From Ruminococcus sp. UBA4275 (lineage in GTDB: Bacteria; Bacillota; Clostridia; Oscillospirales; Ruminococcaceae), in contig DGVV01000102.1 in assembly GCA_002395085.1 (NCBI GenBank), positions 1-28,060 on the forward strand: DNA of 28,060 nt. Direction: 5' to 3'. Shown here piece by piece: positions 21,902 through 28,060 of the stretch. The notes below the pieces were generated by a model. That model made no database searches, was not told the origin of the DNA, and saw nothing but the letters and a program-made list of their open reading frames with translations. Made by a program: the position numbers and the translations under genes. Position 1 is the first letter of the stretch, and each line of letters begins with the position of its first letter.

Positions 21902-24193
21902 GTGAAAAAACGCTATAATATCGGCTTGCTTGTCGCGGGGATTGTAGACCCGTTCAGCAATGCCTGTGCGGTGGGTGCAATGCGCGCCGCGAAGAAGCTG
22001 GACGTGAATCTCATCATTTTTCCCGGCAAATATATCGGTCTTTGTGATCTCGACCGTTCCGCAGAATGCGATTACGAGAATCAGTATAATATCCTGTTCC
22101 GCTATGCTGCGGCTGCAAAACTGGATTATCTCATCATTGCGACCGGTTCGGTTGCCTATGCCTGTGATGACCGGCAGAAGGCAGAATTTCTGCGCAGTTT
22201 CGGGGATGTTCCGCTGATCAGTCTGGCTGCGAATATACCCGGTTTTGATTTCATGCAGTTTGACTGCCGCAACGGCATCTCTGCGGCGGTGGATTATCTC
22301 GCCGCACACGGCAGAAGCTATATCGGTATGCTGACAGGCAATCTCAACAATGTGGAGATGCGCGAACGTGCAGACATCTTCCGCGAGCGCCTCGCCCGCA
22401 ACGGACTGGATTTCCATGAGAGCGCTATGCTGGAATGCGATATGGCATATCTGGCCGGCGATCAGGTGATTGAATTGCTGGATCAGAACCCGAAACTCGA
22501 TGCAATCCTCTGTGTCAATGACATCGTGGCATCGGTTGTTTACGATGTGCTGAAGAAACGCGGCATCCGTGCCGGCGAGGATATTGCGGTGATCGGCTAC
22601 GATGATCTCCCGCTTGCAACGGCGCTTGATCCCCCGCTTGCAACTGTGCGTGCGAACGCGGATAAACTCGCCGCTGCGGCACTGGAAAAGGCGGTTCGTG
22701 TGCTGGAAGGCAAATGCGATCCGGACAGCGAACACTATCTGGAGACGGTGTTTATTCCGCGCTCCTCCTGCCATACCGATGTCAAGTTCCTGCGCACACC
22801 CGAAAAGCTGTTTGACGGCACGCCGGATCAGGTGCGCAGCAATCTGGCACACTATGTTGCAGACCTGAGTGATTCCCCGATGGAAATGGATCGCATCTGC
22901 GACAATGTATTCGGAGTGTACGATCATCTGGTGCATACATATATTGATCAGCCTGCACCGGAGGATGCAACCGAACAGACACTGGAATTGCTGCGGCCGA
23001 AAAGCCGGCGGGAGGAATTCTCGGAACGGCTGTATGATCTGGGCAAGGGCGCATTTTTCTGGCTGCTGCGGAATTGTCATCCGGATAATTTGCAGATGGT
23101 GCAGCAGCTTTATGCACATTTCGGCGTCAATGTCGATACGCGGCTCAGCGACTGGATGCTTGCAGACAAAAATCTCAAGCGGGCGCATCTGGAGAGCCTG
23201 TTCATCCGCGATACGCTCACCTTTGGCAGCGATCTGAAACGCGGCTATGCCATGATTCTGCACGGGCTGTGCAATATCGGCGCGCCGACGGCTTTCCTGT
23301 ATACTGCGGATAAGCCTTTCCGTTATCTGGATGATGCGGCATACAGCACACCGGTCTGGCATTTCAAATCCTACAGCTACGGCAGCACGGGATATACTGT
23401 GCCGGAGGAACGGGAGATTGTTTCTGCGCCGGAAATGTTTGATAACGACTATACCGATGCTGACCGGCAGCACGTTTTCGTTGCGACGATACTGTTTTCC
23501 GGCGATGTGCATTACGGCATGGTGCTGCTGGAGCCTTATGATGAGGCATTTCTGGAGGAGCTGGAGCTTGTGACATATCAGCTCAGTTCCGCCGTCCGGA
23601 CACTGGATGTCATGTTCGCGCAGGATCAGCTTCTTTCGCAGATTCACAGCAAGAATCTCGCGCTGGACAAGCTCTCGAAAATCGACGAACTGACGCACGT
23701 ATATAACCGTCGCGGATTCTATGTCGCGGCGGAATCAATGCTGGCGAAACCCGAATACCGGCAGAAGCCGATGCTGGTCTGCTATGCCGATATGGATGAT
23801 CTCAAGGGCATCAACGACAACTACGGGCATCAGGAGGGCGATGCCTGCATTCAGCAGGTGGCGGAGTGCCTGAACTATGCGCTCGGCACGGGTGCGGTTT
23901 TGGCTCGGTTCGGCGGCGATGAGTTCGCGGGCATTCTGCCCGATGCCGCACCGGAAATGCTGGAAGCTGCCGCAGCGCGCAAGCAGCATTTCCTGAAGCT
24001 GTTTAATGAGACAAGCGGCAAGCCTTATACACTGGATGTGTCTGCCGGCTTTTTGCTGGTGCAGTGCGCGAGCGTTTATGATCTCAAAAACGCCATCGAC
24101 GACGCGGATAATCTGCTCTACGATGAAAAGCGCGAGAAAAAACGGAATCGGGCAAGAAAAAAGCAGAATGCACAATCTGGAAGCGAAATATGA
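21902..24193 (+). CDS. LacI-like ligand-binding domain fused to a GGDEF diguanylate cyclase
   Basis: A 763-residue cytosolic protein. Residues about 5-290 form a LacI/PurR-type periplasmic-binding-protein fold (YNIGLLVAGIVDPFSN at the start; DAILCVNDIVASVVYDVLKKRG and IAVIGYDDLPLAT later) but lack the LacI helix-turn-helix and any signal peptide. A middle region (about 300-590) ends in a GAF-like stretch and a linker helix. The GGDEF domain (about 600-750) has DELTHVYNRRGF, YADMDDLKGINDNYGH and the intact catalytic GGDEF (671-675). No RxxD inhibitory site precedes it, so product inhibition is unlikely. It starts at GTG 21902, 10 bases after AAAGGAG. It likely converts GTP to cyclic di-GMP in response to a small ligand, possibly a sugar; the ligand is inferred. 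Confidence 0.9.
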   Translation: MKKRYNIGLLVAGIVDPFSNACAVGAMRAAKKLDVNLIIFPGKYIGLCDLDRSAECDYENQYNILFRYAAAAKLDYLIIATGSVAYACDDRQKAEFLRSFGDVPLISLAANIPGFDFMQFDCRNGISAAVDYLAAHGRSYIGMLTGNLNNVEMRERADIFRERLARNGLDFHESAMLECDMAYLAGDQVIELLDQNPKLDAILCVNDIVASVVYDVLKKRGIRAGEDIAVIGYDDLPLATALDPPLATVRANADKLAAAALEKAVRVLEGKCDPDSEHYLETVFIPRSSCHTDVKFLRTPEKLFDGTPDQVRSNLAHYVADLSDSPMEMDRICDNVFGVYDHLVHTYIDQPAPEDATEQTLELLRPKSRREEFSERLYDLGKGAFFWLLRNCHPDNLQMVQQLYAHFGVNVDTRLSDWMLADKNLKRAHLESLFIRDTLTFGSDLKRGYAMILHGLCNIGAPTAFLYTADKPFRYLDDAAYSTPVWHFKSYSYGSTGYTVPEEREIVSAPEMFDNDYTDADRQHVFVATILFSGDVHYGMVLLEPYDEAFLEELELVTYQLSSAVRTLDVMFAQDQLLSQIHSKNLALDKLSKIDELTHVYNRRGFYVAAESMLAKPEYRQKPMLVCYADMDDLKGINDNYGHQEGDACIQQVAECLNYALGTGAVLARFGGDEFAGILPDAAPEMLEAAAARKQHFLKLFNETSGKPYTLDVSAGFLLVQCASVYDLKNAIDDADNLLYDEKREKKRNRARKKQNAQSGSEI

Positions 24194-24207
24194 CAATATG
24201 TCTTGTG

Positions 24208-24246
24208 AAAAAAGCAACCGGACACAGGCTGTCTGGTTGCTTTTTT
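24208..24246 (+). terminator. Terminator of the diguanylate cyclase gene
   Basis: A 17-bp stem (24208-24224 with 24230-24246) with one G-T pair and a 5-base loop. A-run on the left and six T on the right (GGTTGCTTTTTT) make it functional on the plus strand and possibly on both. Confidence 0.88.
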
Positions 24247-24269
24247 CGGCAAACTCCCGTTTTGTGTCA

Positions 24270-24298
24270 TGGATTTTGCCGCGAAAATGCGGTATACT
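24270..24298 (+). promoter_or_regulatory. Promoter of the XRE regulator
   Basis: A good -10, TATACT (24293-24298), with a weak -35, TGGATT (24270-24275), 17 bases upstream. It lies between the preceding terminator and the AAAGGAGG site of the regulator. Confidence 0.55.
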
Positions 24299-24322
24299 GA
24301 ACCTGCGAAAGGAGGTCTGACA

Positions 24323-24904
24323 ATGGATCAGGTGAAAATCGGCGGCTTCCTGCGGGAACTCCGGAAGGAAAAACAACTCACGCAGGAACAGCTTGCTGAG
24401 CAGCTCTCTGTGACGGCAAGAACCGTCTCGCGCTGGGAAAACGGCAACAATCTGCCTGATCTCAGCATCCTCGTAGAGCTGTCTGAGTTTTACGGCGTCG
24501 ATATTCGGGAGATTATCGACGGAGAAAGGATGCAGACGGAAATGAATGAAGATATGAAGGAAACGCTGTCGAAAGTCGCGGACTACACAGATGCGGAGAA
24601 GGCGAAGCTCATCAAGGATCTGCGCCTGAATGTGATCTTCTCGTGCATCGCCCTGCTGGTACTTTACATCATGCTCGGCTTCAATCTGACGGAGCGTTAC
24701 AATCTGAATGAACACGCCTTGTGGGTCACGCTGGTCGGGCTGATTGCAAGCGGCGGCGCGGTGGTGAATCTGATGCAGATTCACGGGAGCATGAACAAGC
24801 ATCGCATGAAAAAGTTTCGCAGCGTGCTGATTCCTGTGTGCATGGCAGTGCTGGCATTTTGTGTAATTTTGGTTATGGTTCTGATTACCGGTGTGCTGAA
24901 CTGA
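24323..24904 (+). CDS. XRE-family regulator with a C-terminal membrane domain
   Basis: A 193-residue protein. Residues about 5-62 are an XRE/Cro helix-turn-helix (LRELRKEKQLTQEQLAEQLS, then VTARTVSRWENGNNLPD and ILVELSEFYGVDIREII). A charged linker (about 65-105) leads to three hydrophobic segments at about 109-128, 133-153 and 170-191. It is therefore expected to bind DNA while anchored in the membrane, or to be released from it. The start is ATG 24323, 8 bases after AAAGGAGG. It is flanked by its own promoter and terminator, so it is monocistronic. Such proteins are common in Firmicutes; the target and signal are not visible here. Confidence 0.88.
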   Translation: MDQVKIGGFLRELRKEKQLTQEQLAEQLSVTARTVSRWENGNNLPDLSILVELSEFYGVDIREIIDGERMQTEMNEDMKETLSKVADYTDAEKAKLIKDLRLNVIFSCIALLVLYIMLGFNLTERYNLNEHALWVTLVGLIASGGAVVNLMQIHGSMNKHRMKKFRSVLIPVCMAVLAFCVILVMVLITGVLN

Positions 24905-24910
24905 AAACAG

Positions 24911-24939
24911 CCGGAGTGCCGCTGCGGTACTCCGGTTTT
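24911..24939 (+). terminator. Terminator of the XRE regulator gene
   Basis: CCGGAGTGCCG (24911-24921) pairs with CGGTACTCCGG (24925-24935) with one G-T pair and a 3-base loop, followed by TTTT. It begins 6 bases after the stop codon. Confidence 0.85.
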
Positions 24940-24986
24940 GTCATTTCAGATACCGACCGGTGAATGTTCAAATTTTCTATAAACTC

Positions 24987-25016
24987 TTGACTTTTTCTTA
25001 TTGCTTGTGCTATACT
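24987..25016 (+). promoter_or_regulatory. Promoter of the CotH-dockerin gene, with a dyad over the -10
   Basis: TTGACT (24987-24992), an 18-base spacer and TATACT (25011-25016) with an extended TGC. A perfect dyad, CTATACT-ataa-AGTATAG (25010-25027), covers the -10 and the start point and could be an operator. The promoter elements are seen directly; the operator role is inferred. Confidence 0.75.
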
Positions 25017-25098
25017 ATAAAGTATAGGGATAGAGAAAATGAGGGATTGCTGCCCAAAGACAAATAAACGAACCGCATTAGAGAAAGGGATTTGATCT

Positions 25099-27927
25099 AT
25101 GAGAAAAGCAATCCTTCGGCGTACCGCTGCTTCGGGCATGACCGCCCTGATGACAGCCGCGTGCGTCAACGCACTTCCTGTCAGCGTCGTGCAGGCTGCG
25201 GGAACTGTCGTCATCAACGAAATCTGCACGAAAAATACAACCGTCGCCGCTCCGGACGGACAGTTCTATGACTATATTGAACTGTATAATACCAGCGGTA
25301 CGGATGTATCCGTCGGCGGCTGGGGATTATCGGACGATGCCGCCAATCCGCTTTTGTACACGATCCCGGCAGGAACATCTGTTCCGGCACACGGCTGTCT
25401 GAATGTGTGGTGCGGTGTTGCAGAAGACAGCATGACCGCAGGCACACCGTTCGGACTCTCCAAAAAAGGCGAGACCGTTCTGCTTTCAGATGCGCAGGGC
25501 AATGTGCAGGAATCGGCGGAAGTGCCTGCCCTCGCGGATGACACCGCCTACGGCAGAGTGCCTGACGGCAGCGAGAATTTTGCCGTGCTGACACAGCTTT
25601 CGCCCGGCAGCGCGAATCCGACCGGCGCTGTGGACAAGGTGGTCGTGCAGACGCCTTCTTTCTCGCAGGAAAGCGGCTTCTATGCAAACGGCTTTGAGCT
25701 GACGCTCTCTGCCCCTTCCGGATGCACCGTCTATTATACCACGGACGGCAGCGATCCGACAACGGCTTCGCAGCGCTATGACGGCGCAATCCGCATCTAT
25801 GACCGCTCCGATGAAGCAAATGTCTATGCCGCGGAGACTGACATCGCAAGCAGCTATAAGCCGCCTGCTGATCCGGTTGACAAGGCAATGATTGTGCGCG
25901 CTGTGGCGGTGGATGCAGCCGGAAATGTCAGCAATATCATCACGAAATCCTATTTCATCGGCTATACCGATAACGATTTCGTGAAGAATATGCGCGTCAT
26001 TTCGCTGGTCACAGATCCTGCAAACCTCTTTGATTACGAAAAAGGCATCTATGTCTGGGGCAAAGTTCACGATGACTGGCGCAACAGTCCGGATTACAGC
26101 CCGATGAAACAGGCGTATGAGCAGCCTGCAAACTTTACGCAGCCCGGCAAAGAGTGGGAGCGCCCTGCGCATTTCACGGTGTTTGAGTCCGGACAGGCGG
26201 CATACAGCGCAGATGTCGGCATCCGCATTCACGGCGGCGCAACCCGTTCCTCTGCACAAAAGAGCTTCAATCTCTATGCACGCGCCGATTACGGCACGTC
26301 CAAGATTGAGTACGATTTCTTCGGCGGCGCCTGCAAAGACGTCAACGGAGAACCGATCACCAAATTTGATAAGCTCACGCTCCGCAACGGCGGCAACGAT
26401 GAGAAAACCAAAATCCGCGACCTGCTGAATCAGGAGATGGTCAGTGACCGCCTCTACGGTACACAGGCACAGACGCTCTGCGCAGTCTTTCTGGACGGCG
26501 AATTCTGGGGCGCATACAATATTGTGGAGAAAATCGGCAAGGAGTATATCTCCGATCATTTCGACGTCAAGGAAAAGGATGTCTGCATGATCAAGACCGA
26601 TGAGCTGAGTGACGGTTCGGAGCAGGGCTGGGCTGATTATGAGCAGCTCAAATCGCTCGCACTCAGCGGCAATGTCACCGCTGCACAGCTCGCGCAAACC
26701 GTTGACCTCGACAGCTTTGCTGACTATATGGCAACGGAAATTGTGCTGGGCAATTCCGATTTCGGCAGCAACAATTACGCACTCTGGAAGACCGAAACGG
26801 TCGATTCTGCGCGGAAATATGCAGACGGCAAATGGCGGTTCATCCTGTTTGATACGGAGTTCGGTCAGGGACTGTACGGCAGCAGCAATGCCGACACGAA
26901 TATTATTCAGTCTCTGCAAAATCTCGCAAATCAGGGCGAATGGCTGCCGAAACTGTTCCTCACGCTCGCAAAATCCGACTCTGCTTTCTTTGATAACTTC
27001 ATCATGCGCTGCTACGATCTCCTCAACGAGAACTATAAGGCAGATAAGATGACAGCACGTCTGGAGCAGCTCTCCGGACTGTATCAGGCATCTGTTGCCG
27101 CGACCTGTGAGCGGTTCGGCTGGGTCTCGAACGGCATGGGCTTCGGCTTCGGTGACTGGGATTTCGGTGACTGGGGCAACTGGGGCCCCGGTCAGGGCGG
27201 CGGTCCCGGTCAGGAAGGCGGCCCCGGACAGGGCGGTCAGCAGCAGAATACCGCAACCGGCGAGACGACCTTCACCAATGAGATCAATACCATCCGGAAT
27301 TTCTGGCAGAGCCGCGATCAGCGCGCCAAGAATTTCCTCATGCAGTATTTCGGCTCGAACGGCATCAAGCAGCAGCTCGTGACGGTCAATGTCGAGAGCA
27401 ATGCGCCGATCAGCTTCAATTCGCTGACGCTTTCCGGCAACTGGAGCGGTCAGTATATCGACGGGCAGCCCATTCTGCTGGATGCCCCGTACAGCAGCGT
27501 GCGCTGGGAGGTGCAGGGGGCAGAGTTTGCATCCGGTACTGAGAACAGCCGCACTGCACAGCTTCTTCCGACATCCAACACGGTGACGATCAAGGCGATT
27601 ACCGAGGGCGGTCAGGTTACAGAGCCTTCTGTGACGACCACCACGACCACCACGACGACCACGACCACGACGACCACCACCTCTACGTCGTTTGACGGAG
27701 CGGACAATTCGCTTTTCGGTGATGTCAACTGCGACAAGACCGTGGATGTCAAGGATGCGGTCATGCTGGCACGGCTGGTCGGCGGCGACATCACGGTTGA
27801 GGTCAAGGAGGAGGGTGTGCGCAATGCAGACTGCAACGGCAACGGCAAGTCTGATCCGGGTGACCTCTCCAAACTCCTGCTGGCACTCGCAAACCTGATC
27901 CCCAGAGGCGATCTGGGCAAATCCTGA
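25099..27927 (+). CDS. Secreted LTD-CotH kinase-like protein with C-terminal dockerin
   Basis: A 942-residue exported protein. The signal peptide (about 1-34) ends VVQAA. A lamin-tail domain follows (about 37-140, VVINEICTKN and DYIELYNTSG), then a chitobiase-C-like domain (about 185-290, TVYYTTDGSDPT). The CotH domain (about 295-680) has GIRIHGG (374-380), NSDFGSNNYALWK (552-564) and FDTEFGQG near 584-591. These match the CotH kinase-like motifs, though secreted activity is unproven. A Trp/Gly-rich and GPGQ-repeat linker spans about 678-716, and 16 Thr sit at 846-861. The dockerin (about 872-933) has calcium loops DVNCDKTVDVKD and DCNGNGKSDPGD. AAGGGA precedes ATG 25099. LTD-CotH-dockerin proteins are known in Ruminococcus cellulosomes; the substrate is unknown. 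Confidence 0.9.
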   Translation: MRKAILRRTAASGMTALMTAACVNALPVSVVQAAGTVVINEICTKNTTVAAPDGQFYDYIELYNTSGTDVSVGGWGLSDDAANPLLYTIPAGTSVPAHGCLNVWCGVAEDSMTAGTPFGLSKKGETVLLSDAQGNVQESAEVPALADDTAYGRVPDGSENFAVLTQLSPGSANPTGAVDKVVVQTPSFSQESGFYANGFELTLSAPSGCTVYYTTDGSDPTTASQRYDGAIRIYDRSDEANVYAAETDIASSYKPPADPVDKAMIVRAVAVDAAGNVSNIITKSYFIGYTDNDFVKNMRVISLVTDPANLFDYEKGIYVWGKVHDDWRNSPDYSPMKQAYEQPANFTQPGKEWERPAHFTVFESGQAAYSADVGIRIHGGATRSSAQKSFNLYARADYGTSKIEYDFFGGACKDVNGEPITKFDKLTLRNGGNDEKTKIRDLLNQEMVSDRLYGTQAQTLCAVFLDGEFWGAYNIVEKIGKEYISDHFDVKEKDVCMIKTDELSDGSEQGWADYEQLKSLALSGNVTAAQLAQTVDLDSFADYMATEIVLGNSDFGSNNYALWKTETVDSARKYADGKWRFILFDTEFGQGLYGSSNADTNIIQSLQNLANQGEWLPKLFLTLAKSDSAFFDNFIMRCYDLLNENYKADKMTARLEQLSGLYQASVAATCERFGWVSNGMGFGFGDWDFGDWGNWGPGQGGGPGQEGGPGQGGQQQNTATGETTFTNEINTIRNFWQSRDQRAKNFLMQYFGSNGIKQQLVTVNVESNAPISFNSLTLSGNWSGQYIDGQPILLDAPYSSVRWEVQGAEFASGTENSRTAQLLPTSNTVTIKAITEGGQVTEPSVTTTTTTTTTTTTTTTTSTSFDGADNSLFGDVNCDKTVDVKDAVMLARLVGGDITVEVKEEGVRNADCNGNGKSDPGDLSKLLLALANLIPRGDLGKS

Positions 27928-27952
27928 GTATTCCATTGCAAACCATAAATCG

Positions 27953-27982
27953 AAAGGGGATCGCTTTGCGGCGATCCCCTTT
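27953..27982 (+). terminator. Hairpin terminator after the CotH-dockerin gene
   Basis: A perfect 12-bp stem, AAAGGGGATCGC (27953-27964) with its complement (27971-27982), and a 6-base loop. The 3' side ends in TTT only, so termination may be partial. It resembles the 50-81 hairpin in carrying an AAGGGGA/TCCCCTT core. Confidence 0.65.
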
Positions 27983-28060
27983 CAGCTTGTAGATAAAGTG
28001 TCTCCGACGGATTTATATTGAGGGCTCTGCCCTCAAACTCCCGCTTAAGGGCTACTAGCC
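27983..28060 (+). repeat. Conserved tail downstream of a hairpin (copy C) with small palindromes
   Basis: Begins CAGCTTGTAGATAAAG, matching copy A at the left window edge (CAGCTTGTCGATAAAG) in 15 of 16 positions, and relates to copy B further on. It also contains the small hairpin GAGGGC-tct-GCCCTC (28020-28034) and ends in the start of another inverted repeat, AAGGGCTACTAGCC, cut by the window edge. This looks like a composite intergenic repeat. Confidence 0.5.

Noticed and set aside
21821..23698. A 625-codon minus-strand frame opposite the diguanylate cyclase
   Set aside because: Opposite a protein with intact family motifs; no start signals.
27634..27681. ACC/ACG triplet run as a separate repeat locus
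   Set aside because: It encodes the Thr linker before the dockerin, a usual feature of cellulosomal proteins.
25486..27936. An 816-codon minus-strand frame opposite the CotH gene
   Set aside because: Antisense to clear LTD, CotH and dockerin motifs; no ribosome site.
1..28060. tRNA, rRNA, CRISPR arrays, phage or transposase genes
   Set aside because: None recognised on either strand by reading; intergenic gaps are mostly short and hold promoters, terminators or the repeats described.

Overview
The window looks like chromosomal DNA from a fibre-degrading, cellulosome-type gut Firmicute close to Ruminococcus (Oscillospiraceae). This rests on two secreted dockerin proteins (a triple GH16 beta-glucanase and an LTD-CotH protein), a Firmicute-type rimP-nusA-ylxR-ylxQ-infB-rbfA-nrnA-truB-ribF operon, strong AGGAGG ribosome sites, and moderately high GC with matching codon use in almost all genes. 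The genus is inferred from protein style; no rRNA gene is present.

Layout: (1) 1-2763: a minus-strand gene for a secreted N-terminal dockerin plus three nearly identical GH16 lichenase modules joined by poly-Asn linkers, with its own terminator and promoter. (2) 2831-3643: a divergent AraC-family regulator, likely controlling the glucanase. Immediately after its stop codon lies a 174-bp element with imperfect terminal inverted repeats (3644-3817), probably a MITE. (3) 3909-13032: the translation/RNA operon, with a strong promoter, a terminator-like leader hairpin, and an unrecognised 82-residue acidic protein between infB and rbfA. (4) 13121-18412: a Gld-type ABC system (ATPase, six-helix permease, GldG-like protein, DUF4340 protein) followed by an unrecognised 90-residue protein. 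(5) 18542-21645, minus strand: DUF2953 protein, GerW/YtfJ, a lipoprotein and RluB, read from one promoter and ending at a perfect two-way hairpin shared with region 4. (6) 21834-24246: a cytosolic LacI-like sensor fused to a GGDEF diguanylate cyclase, with promoter and terminator. (7) 24270-24939: an XRE regulator with a membrane tail. (8) 24987-28060: a secreted LTD-CotH-dockerin protein, then a hairpin and a repeated tail.

The two ends are linked by function: both encode extracellular dockerin proteins that would dock onto a scaffoldin or cell-surface cohesin. The middle is housekeeping. The sugar-binding-like diguanylate cyclase and the membrane XRE protein are the signalling candidates.

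No radically new defence or mobile system is visible. The best leads are the possible MITE, a hairpin-plus-tail element found three times downstream of genes, the sensor-GGDEF fusion, the Gld-type ABC operon, the recent tandem amplification of GH16 modules, and two small unrecognised proteins.
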